A DNA stretch of 23,617 bases, taken from the NCBI GenBank assembly GCA_964403175.1, contig CAYOFH010000042.1:1-23617 (forward strand), in the 5' to 3' direction. A program made the translations under genes and the position numbers. Position 1 is the first letter of the stretch; the number at the start of each line of letters is the position of its first letter. Positions 16,192-23,617 of the stretch are shown here, in pieces. The DNA comes from Marinilabilia sp964403175 (lineage in GTDB: Bacteria; Bacteroidota; Bacteroidia; Bacteroidales; Marinilabiliaceae). The notes under the pieces are model-generated. The model had not been told where the DNA came from, searched no databases, and worked only from the letters and a program-made list of their open reading frames with translations.

Positions 16192-16291
16192 NNNNNNNNN
16201 NNNNNNNNNNNNNNNNNNNNNNNNNNNNNNNNNNNNNNNNNNNNNNNNNNNNNNNNNNNNNNNNNNNNNNNNNNNNNNNNNNNNNNNNNNN
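16192..16291. other. 100-N assembly gap
   Basis: Exactly 100 N, a conventional placeholder for unknown gap size. Unlike the first gap, the two flanks are not the same: the left is a tandem repeat, the right is unique sequence leading into nif3. Real sequence is probably missing, at least more repeat units. Confidence 0.9.
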
Positions 16292-16338
16292 AAAGGAATC
16301 GCACTTTCAGGATTCTGAAAATACACGACTTACCATTT

Positions 16339-17436
16339 ATGACACAACTAAAAGAAATTATAGAAGTAATTGAATCATTCGCTCCTGTTTCTTTTCAGGA
16401 AGATTACGACAATTCCGGTTTGCAAACCGGCTATCCGCAAATGGAAATTAACGGAGCACTTGTCACTCTTGATGTAACGGAAAAAGTTATAGCAGAAGCC
16501 ATCGAAAAGGGCTGCAATCTTATTGTATCCCATCACCCGTTAACCTTAAAAGGAATTCGCAGTATAACCGGGAAAACTGAACCCGAAAGGATTATTATCG
16601 CAGCAATTCAGAATAACATTGCCATCTATTCGGCACACACCAATCTGGACAGGGTGGAAAACGGAGTAAGTACAATACTGGCACATAAATTAGGATTGGA
16701 AAACATTAAGATACTACAGCCTGGTGAAAATCTGTTGCTAAAAATGGTAACTTTTGTACCTTCTCAATATTCAGATGAAGTGCGGGAAGCTATTTTTTCA
16801 GCCGGTGCAGGAGTAATTGGCAATTACGACGGATGTAGTTACAACCTGACAGGAAAAGGAACTTTCAGGGCAGGAAAAAACACCAACCCCTTTGTGGGAG
16901 AAAAAGAACAATTGCACTTCGAAACTGAAGAAAGAATTGAAACGGTAGTTCCTGCTTACCTGAAAAACCAGGTTTTAAAAGCACTCGTGGAGGCCCATCC
17001 ATACGAAGAGGTAGCTTATGACTTTTATCCTGTAAAAAACCTTTGGAGACAAGTTGGTTTTGGTGCTGTGGGGAACCTGAAAAAAGAAACCACAGAAGAA
17101 GATTTCCTGAAATTCATTAAAAAAACCACAGGTACCGGCTGTATCAGGCACACGGAACTCAGAGGGAAACCCGTCAAAAAGATCGCTGTTTGCGGCGGCT
17201 CCGGAAGTTTCATTTTAAAACAGGCCATAGCGTCAGGTGCCGATATGCTTATTAGTGCCGATTTCAAATATCATCAGTTTGCCGAAGCCGACGGAAAAAT
17301 CGTGATCGCCGACATCGGACATTATGAAAGTGAACAATATACTAAAGAAGTTTTTTTTGAGCTACTTACAAAAAATTTCCCTAATTTTGCAACCCGTTTG
17401 TCGAACGTTTCTACCAATCCCATAAAATACTATTAG
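16339..17436 (+). CDS. Nif3-like dinuclear metal centre protein (DUF34 family)
   Basis: Nif3/YbgI/DUF34 proteins bind two metal ions and form toroidal hexamers; they are often annotated as GTP cyclohydrolase I type 2, but the cellular role is not settled. The 365-residue product begins MTQLKEIIEVIESFAP and shows the metal-site motifs: EDYDNSGLQTG, SHHPLTLKG, YSAHTNLD, and late SADFKYHQFAE with DIGHYESE. The middle (about residues 125-235) carries the CutA/PII-like insertion found in the longer family members (AHPYEEVAYDFY). The ATG at 16339 was chosen because it gives the family N-terminus; a longer frame would run back into the N gap and has no support. The stop is 4 nt before the zinc-ribbon gene, a pairing widespread in Bacteroidota. 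Confidence 0.92.
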   Translation: MTQLKEIIEVIESFAPVSFQEDYDNSGLQTGYPQMEINGALVTLDVTEKVIAEAIEKGCNLIVSHHPLTLKGIRSITGKTEPERIIIAAIQNNIAIYSAHTNLDRVENGVSTILAHKLGLENIKILQPGENLLLKMVTFVPSQYSDEVREAIFSAGAGVIGNYDGCSYNLTGKGTFRAGKNTNPFVGEKEQLHFETEERIETVVPAYLKNQVLKALVEAHPYEEVAYDFYPVKNLWRQVGFGAVGNLKKETTEEDFLKFIKKTTGTGCIRHTELRGKPVKKIAVCGGSGSFILKQAIASGADMLISADFKYHQFAEADGKIVIADIGHYESEQYTKEVFFELLTKNFPNFATRLSNVSTNPIKYY

Positions 17437-17440
17437 CAGA

Positions 17441-18193
17441 ATGGCAAAAATGGATACAAAAACAAAAACCGGCGAAAAGACCGTTGAAGACAGGTTACGT
17501 GCGCTGTTTAATCTCCAGAGAGTAATGTCGGATATTGATAAAATCCGCACACTCCGGGGAGAATTGCCCCTGGAAGTCCAGGACCTGGAAGATGAAGTTG
17601 AGGGGCTGGAAACCCGTATCAATAACCTGAATGCAGAAATTAAAAGTCTGAACAACAACATTCAGGATAAAAAGAACGGGATTAAAGAATCGGATCTTCT
17701 GATCAAAAAATACGAATCGCAGCAATCGAGCGTCCGCAATAACCGTGAGTTCGAATCTCTTAACAAAGAAATCGAATATCAAAATCTTGAAAAGGAGCTT
17801 TGTAAAAAGAGAATCAAGGAGTTTGAAACAGAGATGAAAACCAAGCAGGAGGCTGTTGCCAGTTCTGAAGATCTGCTTAATGACCGTAAATCGGATCTCG
17901 AATCAAAAAGAAAAGAGCTTGAAAACATCGTTTCCGATACACAGGAAGACGAAGATAAGCTGAAGAAAAAAGGAAAGGACATCGAAAAGGACATTGACGA
18001 TCGCCTGCTCACTGCTTTCAAACGCATTCGTAAAAATGCCCGCAACGGACTGGCAGTAGTAACCGTTGAACGGGATGCCTGCGGGGGCTGTTTCAACAAA
18101 ATTCCACCCCAGCGCCAACTTGACATACAGTCGCGCAAAAAGGTTATTGTCTGCGAATACTGCGGACGTATCCTTGTGGACAGTGAGTTGTAA
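17441..18193 (+). CDS. Coiled-coil protein with C4 zinc ribbon
   Basis: The 250-residue product is a long helical hairpin (about residues 20-190, heptad-rich with many Glu/Lys) ending in a four-cysteine zinc ribbon: Cys214-Gly-Gly-Cys217, then Cys238-Glu-Tyr-Cys241. This is the layout of the CT398/HP0958-like (DUF164, zf-RING_7) family. Family members have been linked to flagellar and secretion-related or RNA binding, but no single function is agreed. It starts 4 nt after the nif3 stop, so the two are almost certainly co-transcribed and translationally linked. This linkage suggests shared function, which is inference. Met1 fits the short spacing; Met4 is an alternative start. A strong inverted repeat with a T-run follows the gene. 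Confidence 0.9.
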   Translation: MAKMDTKTKTGEKTVEDRLRALFNLQRVMSDIDKIRTLRGELPLEVQDLEDEVEGLETRINNLNAEIKSLNNNIQDKKNGIKESDLLIKKYESQQSSVRNNREFESLNKEIEYQNLEKELCKKRIKEFETEMKTKQEAVASSEDLLNDRKSDLESKRKELENIVSDTQEDEDKLKKKGKDIEKDIDDRLLTAFKRIRKNARNGLAVVTVERDACGGCFNKIPPQRQLDIQSRKKVIVCEYCGRILVDSEL

Positions 18194-18222
18194 ATCATTG
18201 TTGAAAATCATTGTATAAATTT

Positions 18223-18300
18223 CAGCCTTCATATATTTTTTGATCTTATCCGGCCAATAGCACCGTAAGTACAAAATATATGAAGGCTGTTTTTTTTTTT
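18223..18300 (+). terminator. Long-stem terminator with 33-nt loop after the zinc-ribbon gene
   Basis: CAGCCTTCATATATTTT (18223-18239) is a perfect 17-bp inverted repeat with AAAATATATGAAGGCTG (18273-18289), and eleven T residues follow (18290-18300). The stem plus T-run fits a rho-independent terminator for nif3/zinc-ribbon, 30 nt after the stop codon. The 33-nt loop is much longer than usual for a terminator. Confidence 0.65.
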
Positions 18301-18426
18301 CTACTGCTGCGGCTTTCTTTTCATTCCAGGTCTCCGGCCCTTAATGAGCCTTTGGTCATTATAGCAAATCAAGGTTTTGGCTAAATTCGCAAGTGTATTT
18401 CAATCCGGTCTTCTAAAGAATAACTC

Positions 18427-19473
18427 ATGACAAATCGCATTCTCCTTTTAACTCTCTTATTTTGTCTGAGCTTCCGGTTAGTCTCAGAAAACAGGGCAAA
18501 TAAAGATACAATAACGGTGACCGGCGTGGGGGATATTATGCTGGGGACAAACTTCCCATCTGCAAAATACCTGCCCCCAAACGATGGGAAATACCTGCTG
18601 ACACCGGTAATAGAAGAACTGAGACATGCAGATATTACCTTTGGCAATCTGGAGGGAGTTTTACTTACCGGCGAGGGAGAATCAAAAAAATGCAATGATC
18701 CCTCGAAGTGTTATGCTTTTAAATCTCCCGATCACTACGGAGAGTACCTCAAAGAAGCCGGATTTGATGTTTTAAGTCTGGCAAACAATCACAGCGGTGA
18801 CTTTGGACCAACCGGCCGCAAAAACACCATTAGAGTTCTGAATGATCTGGGAATTCATCATGCGGGATTAATCCAAAATCCCTACACCATTTTCGAAAAA
18901 GATTCTATTGTTTATGGCTTTTGTGCCTTCTCCCCAAACACCGGAACAATACAAATAACAGATTATCCTACTGTTAAATCCATTATAAATCATCTGGATT
19001 CAATCACCGACATAGTTATTGTATCGTTTCACGGAGGAGCAGAAGGAAAGGAACACAGAAACATAAGCAGAAAGACAGAGATGTATCTGGGGGAAAACCG
19101 CGGCAATCCTTATGAATTTGCCCGCGTAGCCATTGATGCAGGAGCTGATATCATTTTCGGTCACGGCCCGCATGTCACCAGGGCCATAGATATCTACAAA
19201 AACCGTTTTATTGCATACAGTCTGGGAAATTTTGCCACCTATGGTCGTTTTAACCTTTCCGGTTCCAACGGAATAGCACCTATTATTACGGTCTCTGTCA
19301 ACAGGGATGGAGAATTCCTTGATGCCTCTATTGTTTCAACCCGCCAGCAAGGAGCCGGCGGGCCGAGAATCGACTATAATAACAGAGCTGTTAACGAACT
19401 CATAGATTTAACGGCAAAAGATCTGCCTGAAAGTGAAATCGTAATAATGAAAGAATTCAGGCTAATTCCCTGA
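18427..19473 (+). CDS. CapA-family (PGA_cap) metallophosphatase-like protein
   Basis: The 348-residue product begins with a hydrophobic signal segment (about 1-20) and then a calcineurin-like CapA domain. The metal-site motifs are all visible: Asp36 in GVGDIMLG, Asn74/Glu76 in NLEG, Asn121-His122 in LANNHSGDFG, His202 in SFHGG, and His246/His249 in GHGPHV. CapA was named for poly-gamma-glutamate capsule synthesis in Bacillus, but many homologues lie outside capsule clusters. Here no capsule gene is adjacent, so I infer an exported phosphoesterase-like enzyme of unknown substrate. It stands alone on the plus strand, after the zinc-ribbon terminator, and converges with the TPM gene with only 19 nt between stops. 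Two cysteines lie at residues 89 and 95 or nearby (KKCNDPSKC), possibly a disulfide after export. Confidence 0.88.
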   Translation: MTNRILLLTLLFCLSFRLVSENRANKDTITVTGVGDIMLGTNFPSAKYLPPNDGKYLLTPVIEELRHADITFGNLEGVLLTGEGESKKCNDPSKCYAFKSPDHYGEYLKEAGFDVLSLANNHSGDFGPTGRKNTIRVLNDLGIHHAGLIQNPYTIFEKDSIVYGFCAFSPNTGTIQITDYPTVKSIINHLDSITDIVIVSFHGGAEGKEHRNISRKTEMYLGENRGNPYEFARVAIDAGADIIFGHGPHVTRAIDIYKNRFIAYSLGNFATYGRFNLSGSNGIAPIITVSVNRDGEFLDASIVSTRQQGAGGPRIDYNNRAVNELIDLTAKDLPESEIVIMKEFRLIP

Positions 19474-19492
19474 TTCCCGGCAGGAGGATACA

Positions 19493-20290
19493 CTACCAGC
19501 TTCCACCGGCTCCGCCGCCGCCAAAGCTTCCACCGCCAAAGCCACCAAAACCGCCGCCGCCAAAGGAACCTGACCCTGAAGAAAAACTTCCCCAGCTCCC
19601 TGAATGACTTCGACCGCCTGAGCCTAGCATTCCAAGCAACATCCAGAAGGGTAAACTATGTCCGACTGAGCTGTGACGGGATTTCTGGCTTCTAAAAGCT
19701 GAAATAAAAAATATTCCAACCATTATCAGTATAATGATGACTGAGGGAAACCCCTTGCCCCCTGTATTCTCCATATAACCATCAGCGGTGTATTCTCCAC
19801 GGGTCAAATTGGCAAGTACCTGTACCGCGGAAATAACACCGCCTGTATAATCGTTTTGCTTAAACCGGGGTATCATCTCATTATCAACAATACGATTAGC
19901 AACGGCATCAGGAACAACGCCTTCAAGGCCATATCCTGTCGCAATAAATGCCTGACCTCTTACTCCTTCAGATTTGGGCTGCACCAGTATCAGAATCCCG
20001 TTGTCTTTGTCCCCCTGTCCTATCCCCCACTTTTCGGCAAGCTGAAAAGCATAACTGCCTGCATCATAGTCACCAATATCCTCAATAGTTACCACAGCTA
20101 TCTGGGTACTGGTTTGCCGGGCAAAATCAACCAGCGTATTCTCAAGCCGGGGTACAACATCATCATCCAACACTCCCGCCAGGTCATTAACAAGCCGGGG
20201 TGGTTCAGGACGTGGTGGAAAGTCATCCTGTCCAAATGAAAACAATGAAATCAGTAAAAAGCCGGCAAGTAATAATATTTTTTGTCTCAT
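19493..20290 (-). CDS. TPM-domain membrane protein with glycine-rich tail (YgcG-like)
   Basis: The product (265 residues from this start) has a signal peptide (MRQKILLLAGFLLISLFSFGQ), a TPM domain (about 30-160; LVNDLAGVLDDD, AVVTIEDIGDYD, GILILVQPKS, ATGYGLEGVVPDAVANRIV), a membrane helix (about 184-204) and a C-terminal tail of about 45 residues almost wholly Gly, Ser and Phe. This is the YgcG-type layout; TPM domains have been linked to photosystem repair in plants, and bacterial roles are unclear. An upstream ATG at 20326 would add 12 residues; I prefer 20290 because it gives a normal signal peptide. It is the last gene of a lemA-TPM-TPM set, 80 nt after the other TPM gene, and converges closely with the CapA gene. 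Confidence 0.88.
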   Translation of the reverse strand: MRQKILLLAGFLLISLFSFGQDDFPPRPEPPRLVNDLAGVLDDDVVPRLENTLVDFARQTSTQIAVVTIEDIGDYDAGSYAFQLAEKWGIGQGDKDNGILILVQPKSEGVRGQAFIATGYGLEGVVPDAVANRIVDNEMIPRFKQNDYTGGVISAVQVLANLTRGEYTADGYMENTGGKGFPSVIIILIMVGIFFISAFRSQKSRHSSVGHSLPFWMLLGMLGSGGRSHSGSWGSFSSGSGSFGGGGFGGFGGGSFGGGGAGGSW

Positions 20291-20370
20291 AAATAATCTG
20301 GTTTTGAGTCTGATATAAATATTCACCGACTCAAATTGAAAATGAAAAAAGTTGCTGCAAAAAAATAATC

Positions 20371-20802
20371 TTATCCGAATGAAATATCGTCTGACAACTC
20401 ATTTACATCATCAGTCTGATAAGGAAAATGAGCTTTAAGCTGCTCGCCGCTTTTGAGGATTCCCTGAACGAGTCCACCCGCAAAGTCTCCTTTTCGGAAA
20501 TGATCAAGCATCAGGTCCTTTATTTCATCCCAAAAACCGTCAGGAACTTTTGCATTAAGTCCGGCATCACCTAAAATGGCAAACTTGTGGTCTTTCACTG
20601 CCAAATAGAACAATACACCATTCCGAAGTTCGGTTTTGTGCATTTTCAGCTTTTTGAAGATAAACGCCGCCCGATCCATAACATCTTCGGGACAGCTTTT
20701 TTCCAAATGCACACGGATTTCTCCGGATGTATTAAGTTCGGCTTCTTTGATAGCGTTTACTATATCTTCCTTTTGTTCTTCACTAAATAAGTGTTTAGCC
20801 AT
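20371..20802 (-). CDS. Cytosolic TPM-domain protein
   Basis: The 143-residue product is a single TPM domain without signal peptide or obvious membrane helix. Its segments parallel the exported paralogue next door: AIKEAELNTSGEIRVHLEK, NGVLFYLAVKDHKFAILGDAGLNAKVPDGFW, and FRKGDFAGGLVQGI. It is the middle gene of the minus-strand set lemA, TPM, TPM-plus-Gly-tail, a combination common in Bacteroidota. The family context suggests a membrane-associated complex with LemA, which is inference. The spacer to lemA is 173 nt and filled with a heptamer array, longer than expected inside an operon, so the two may be transcribed together only by read-through. Confidence 0.88.
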   Translation of the reverse strand: MAKHLFSEEQKEDIVNAIKEAELNTSGEIRVHLEKSCPEDVMDRAAFIFKKLKMHKTELRNGVLFYLAVKDHKFAILGDAGLNAKVPDGFWDEIKDLMLDHFRKGDFAGGLVQGILKSGEQLKAHFPYQTDDVNELSDDISFG

Positions 20803-20834
20803 ATATTATAGGTTGTTAAATGTTAGGTGATTTA

Positions 20835-20925
20835 GTCAGTAGTCAGTAGCCAGTAGCAGAAACAGCTCTTAACTTCCGGCTGTCAGCTCTTAGAAAATTA
20901 GTCGGCAGGCAGAAGGCAGAAGGTG
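20835..20925. repeat. Thirteen-unit degenerate heptamer array between lemA and the TPM genes
   Basis: Units in strict 7-bp register include GTCAGTA (twice), GCCAGTA, CAGCTCT (twice, 21 bp apart), TAACTTC, CGGCTGT, GCAGGCA, GAAGGCA and GAAGGTG, covering exactly 91 bp. The CAGCTCTTA string is shared with the array at the end of ispF. It ends about 50 nt from the lemA stop codon. Confidence 0.75.
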
Positions 20926-20975
20926 CCCGAAGCTCAATGCTGAAAGGAAAACTAAAGCCTGTGTTTGCGACCTGC

Positions 20976-21563
20976 CTAAAACTGCACTTCGGGAACGGTA
21001 TCAGCCCCCTGGTCAGCTTCAAAGTACGGCTTCCTCTCAAAATCGAACATTCCGGCAATAAAATTTCTCGGAAAACTTCTTATATAAGTATTGTATGCCC
21101 GGGTAGCCTCATTAAATTTTCGGCGTTCAACAGCTATACGATTCTCTGTTCCCTCCAGCTGTGCCTGCAGATCCCTGAAATTCTGGTTGGCTTTAAGGTC
21201 GGGATATCGCTCCACCACGACCATCAGACGTGATAAGGCAGACGAAAGTCCCTCCTGTGCTTTCTGGAAATTCTGCATTGTCTGCTCGTTCAACTCATCT
21301 GCATTCACATTCATACTGGTTGCTTCAGAACGAGCTTCTATAACAGCAGTAAGAGTTTCCTGCTCATGTTCTGCATATCCTTTTACGGTATTTACCAGAT
21401 TGGGAATAAGATCGGCACGCCGCTGATATACGTTTTCAACCTGCGACCAACTGGCTTCTACATTTTCATCCAGTTCGATCATCGTATTGTAACCACAGCT
21501 CGATAGTAAAGGAATCATTAAAGCAGCAAAAAATATCCATTTAATTCTTCTCATATTTTTCAT
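20976..21563 (-). CDS. lemA: LemA-family lipoprotein
   Basis: LemA proteins are small helical-bundle membrane proteins of unsettled function. The 195-residue product has a lipoprotein signal with lipobox LLSSC (Cys23), so it is predicted to be lipid-anchored. The family core follows: SWSQVENVYQRRADLIPNLVNTVKGYAEHE, RLMVVVERYPDLKANQNFRDLQAQLEGTENRIAVERRKFNEATRAYN in pieces, and NTYIRSFPRNFIAGMFDF near the end. The product continues to FEADQGADTVPEVQF. It heads the lemA-TPM-TPM set on the minus strand and starts 75 nt after the symporter gene. Met1 and Met4 are both possible starts and give the same mature protein. Confidence 0.93.
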   Translation of the reverse strand: MKNMRRIKWIFFAALMIPLLSSCGYNTMIELDENVEASWSQVENVYQRRADLIPNLVNTVKGYAEHEQETLTAVIEARSEATSMNVNADELNEQTMQNFQKAQEGLSSALSRLMVVVERYPDLKANQNFRDLQAQLEGTENRIAVERRKFNEATRAYNTYIRSFPRNFIAGMFDFERKPYFEADQGADTVPEVQF

Positions 21564-21638
21564 TTTTATTTTTTTAGTTTCTACGCCCCTTCTTTTTCAA
21601 ATTTGGTTCCATAATCATAAATAAATGCCAAAGTGTCA

Positions 21639-23081
21639 TTATTCTTTTCTGGAAAACACCCATAACAGAGCGAAGGCAAGTCCTCCGTTAAGCATCAATT
21701 TTTCAAACCCCAGACTGAACCCAAACCACTCAAGAGAGTGAAAATCGATAATTCCGGTTAATACCGGTGTAAGAATTGCAATTACCGGTACCATCCTATC
21801 CTTTACCCTCCTGCGGGTATATAATCCAAAAGCAAACAATCCCAATAGCGGGCCATAAGTATATCCGGCCAGGGTATATACCGTATCAATAATACTATCC
21901 TGCCCGGCTATACGAAAAACAATAATAACCAATCCTGTAATCACAGCAAAACAGAAATGGACAAACATCCGCACACGCCTGCCGGATTGAGGGGAAAGTT
22001 TTTTTATCTGCAGTATATCAACCGAAAAAGAAGTAGTAAGGGATGTCAGGGCCGAATCGGCACTGGAAAGAGCCGCCGCCAGTAGGCCCAGAAAAAACAA
22101 AACCCCGACCGAAAGAGGCAGAAAACCACCGGTAGCGACTAAAGGGAATATATCATCGGCTCTGGATGGCATTTCAATGCCTTTAAACTGCATAAAAACA
22201 ACCAGAAGTGCCCCTAACGAAAGAAACAATAAATTGACCGGCACAAAGGCAAAACCATAGGTCAAAACATTTTTTCTCGATTCTTTAAGGTTTCGGCAAC
22301 TAAGGTTTTTTTGCATCATATCCTGATCAAGGCCGGTCATTACGATAGTTATGAAAATGCCGGAAAAAAACTGCTTAACAAAGTGCTGTGATGAATGCCA
22401 ATCGTCAAACTCAAACACCTTAAAGAGTCCGCTATCTCCAATCGCTGTTATCATTCCCGCCGGTCCGAGATCCATCTGTTCTCCGATATAATATATGGTT
22501 ACCCCCACAGACACCAAAAACAGCAAAGTCTGTAAGGCATCTGTCCAGATAATGGTTTTGATTCCTCCTCTGAAAGTATATAAAAAGATAAGTGCAATTA
22601 GAACCATTACAGTAGTTTCAAAAGAAACCCCCATATTATCAAACAATGCAATCTGCAGCACAACAGCCATCAGATACAAACGGGCTGATGCACCCACCAC
22701 TTTACTGGCTATAAACAACAGCGCACCAGACTTATAAGAACTGGTACCAAAACGACCATCGAGATAGGAATAAATGGAAGTAAGATTCAACCTGTAATAA
22801 AGAGGAAGCAATACAAAAGCGATTACGATGTATCCTACAAAGAATCCGGCCACCATCTGCATGTAGGTAAATCCCACGGAAGTTACATATCCGGGCACCG
22901 AAACAAAAGTAACTCCCGACAAAGAAGCACCAATCATTCCTATAGCAACAACAAACCATGGAGAACGACGGTTACCCAAAAAAAAGCTCTCGTTGTCGGC
23001 TTTTCGGGCCGTAATAACCGAAACGGCAATTAAAAGTGCAAAATAAACTCCTACCAGGGACAGTATAAGTAATGGATCCAT
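21639..23081 (-). CDS. Sodium:solute symporter (SSS/SLC5 family)
   Basis: The 480-residue product is an inner-membrane protein with about 13 hydrophobic helices and the LeuT-fold SSS features. The first helix is followed by ESFFLGNRRSPWFVVAIGMIGASLSGVTF, the typical first-repeat segment. GLLAAALSSADSALTSL lies in the later helix that carries the sodium site, including adjacent serines. Such transporters move sugars, amino acids, nucleosides or organic acids with Na+. I cannot name the substrate, and no metabolic genes lie beside it to suggest one. The ORF ends normally, with a short cytosolic C-terminus (FSRKE). A TAAATTTG box lies 32 nt upstream on the minus strand. lemA follows in the same direction after 75 nt. 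Confidence 0.92.
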   Translation of the reverse strand: MDPLLILSLVGVYFALLIAVSVITARKADNESFFLGNRRSPWFVVAIGMIGASLSGVTFVSVPGYVTSVGFTYMQMVAGFFVGYIVIAFVLLPLYYRLNLTSIYSYLDGRFGTSSYKSGALLFIASKVVGASARLYLMAVVLQIALFDNMGVSFETTVMVLIALIFLYTFRGGIKTIIWTDALQTLLFLVSVGVTIYYIGEQMDLGPAGMITAIGDSGLFKVFEFDDWHSSQHFVKQFFSGIFITIVMTGLDQDMMQKNLSCRNLKESRKNVLTYGFAFVPVNLLFLSLGALLVVFMQFKGIEMPSRADDIFPLVATGGFLPLSVGVLFFLGLLAAALSSADSALTSLTTSFSVDILQIKKLSPQSGRRVRMFVHFCFAVITGLVIIVFRIAGQDSIIDTVYTLAGYTYGPLLGLFAFGLYTRRRVKDRMVPVIAILTPVLTGIIDFHSLEWFGFSLGFEKLMLNGGLAFALLWVFSRKE

Positions 23082-23112
23082 AAATTTGAATTCTTGTAAC
23101 TCACAAAGTTCA

Positions 23113-23120
23113 CAAATTTA
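23113..23120 (-). promoter_or_regulatory. Candidate -7 box for the symporter gene
   Basis: On the minus strand TAAATTTG matches TAnnTTTG fully and lies 31 nt before the ATG, predicting a leader of about 25 nt. No TTG is seen at the matching -33 distance. Confidence 0.45.
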
Positions 23121-23250
23121 ATGGAAGATTGGAGAATCAGGAAAAAAAGAACGTGTAAAGAGCATGAGGGATTAAATGATGCAATGGTGGGATAGCTGAA
23201 TGGTGAAATGGTTAAAGAATAATTGTTCGGGGCTTCCAACATCTCTCTCC

Positions 23251-23395
23251 GTGCCTTCCCCGGGGCATCATCGTACCTGCTTCGACCTTTGTTCGACTGT
23301 TGTCCGACTGTTCTCCGACCCTATAGAGTCGAAGAACAGTCGAAGAAAGGCCGAACAAGACCCGAAGAAGGTACGAAGAAGGCACGAATAAGCCC
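23251..23395. repeat. Palindromic array of 11-bp units
   Basis: Thirteen near-unit blocks of 11 bp lie in register on both sides of a central GACCCTATAGAGTC (23317-23330). To the left are GTGCCTTCCCC, GGGGCATCATC, GTACCTGCTTC, GACCTTTGTTC, GACTGTTGTCC and GACTGTTCTCC. To the right are GAAGAACAGTC, GAAGAAAGGCC, GAACAAGACCC, GAAGAAGGTAC, GAAGAAGGCAC and GAATAAGCCC. Right units are close to the reverse complement of left units, so the whole forms a long imperfect hairpin or cruciform. Confidence 0.75.
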
Positions 23396-23617
23396 TGGTT
23401 ATATCACTGATATTAAGCATTTTAGCCACAATTCAGATTATCATAATATCATAAAGAAACAATTCAGATATGAATAAAAACGTTATAAAAATAACCTTCA
23501 GAAACCGTGTTTGCCGAAGAAAAGCCGAAGATAAATAGAGAAAATGGATAATTTAGAAACAGGGAAAAAGCTAAGATAGTAATCGTACCCAAAAACATTC
23601 GATTTTTTTGACATCAT

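Larger units (their letters stand above)
23082..23617. other. Gene-free right flank
   Basis: No supportable gene lies in these 536 nt. It contains the symporter promoter box, a weakly periodic stretch (about 23165-23215, with AATGGTG and TGAAATGG strings) that may be another degenerate heptamer array, the 11-bp palindromic array (23251-23395), and about 200 nt of AT-rich sequence without recognisable structure. Short frames crossing the palindrome are products of its repetition. Confidence 0.6.

Noticed and set aside
16183..16338. N-terminal extension of the Nif3 protein through the second gap
   Set aside because: The extension is N plus repeat-like sequence; the family N-terminus starts at the ATG at 16339.
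19493..19630. Glycine-rich coding repeat as a DNA repeat or phase-variable tract
   Set aside because: The bases vary by codon and are not exact tandem units; such Gly-rich tails are normal in YgcG-like proteins.
20835..20925. CRISPR array
   Set aside because: Units are 7 bp with no spacers between them, and no cas genes are nearby.
23200..23477. Plus-strand frames of 63 and 84 codons over the right flank
   Set aside because: They run through the 11-bp palindromic array, whose repetition removes stops; no recognisable product.
23471..23539. 22-codon frame starting at ATG near 23471
   Set aside because: Too short and unremarkable, with no ribosome binding site or domain to support it.

Overview
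The window comes from a member of the Bacteroidota, most likely the Bacteroidales/Marinilabiliales side. The evidence is an adjacent porU-porV pair of the type IX secretion system (a phylum hallmark), several TAnnTTTG-type promoter boxes, and Bacteroidota-like gene neighbourhoods (nif3 next to a C4 zinc-ribbon gene; alaS divergent from an M23 peptidase followed by a short MerR gene; lemA followed by two TPM-domain genes). It is draft sequence: two 100-N blocks (5670-5769 and 16192-16291) interrupt it, both next to short tandem repeats. I see no rRNA, tRNA, CRISPR array, transposase or phage gene.

Layout, left to right. 1-587 has no gene but carries a pair of TGAA-loop hairpins. 588-5582 (+) is porU then porV, which process and anchor type IX secretion cargo at the outer membrane, closed by a hairpin terminator (5813-5852). 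5880-6880 (+) holds ispF (isoprenoid precursor synthesis) and a small thioredoxin-fold protein. 7085-9711 (-) holds a DUF2007 protein, a possible overlapping 63-codon gene, and a YccS/FUSC-type membrane protein. 9858-14348 (-) holds alaS followed 36 nt later by a long-chain acyl-CoA synthetase. 14647-18193 (+) holds an M23 metallopeptidase, a MerR-type regulator, a Nif3-family protein and its zinc-ribbon coiled-coil neighbour, followed by a strong inverted repeat with a T-run. 18427-19473 (+) is a CapA-type metallophosphatase-like protein. 19493-23081 (-) is a sodium:solute symporter, lemA, and two TPM-domain proteins. 23082-23617 has no gene and carries a palindromic array of 11-bp units.

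The genes are ordinary envelope and housekeeping functions, and I did not find a new defence, mobile or biosynthetic system. The unusual content is between genes. Degenerate 7-bp tandem arrays begin at or just after stop codons (porV, ispF, merR) or lie in the spacer next to lemA, and in ispF the array supplies the last codons and the stop. There is also a 93-bp-spaced duplicated leader before the thioredoxin gene, an 11-bp-period palindrome near the right end, and competing hairpins near the left end. The first N gap is flanked by an exact 55-nt duplication that cuts a terminator hairpin in half, so it is probably an assembly overlap and not missing sequence.
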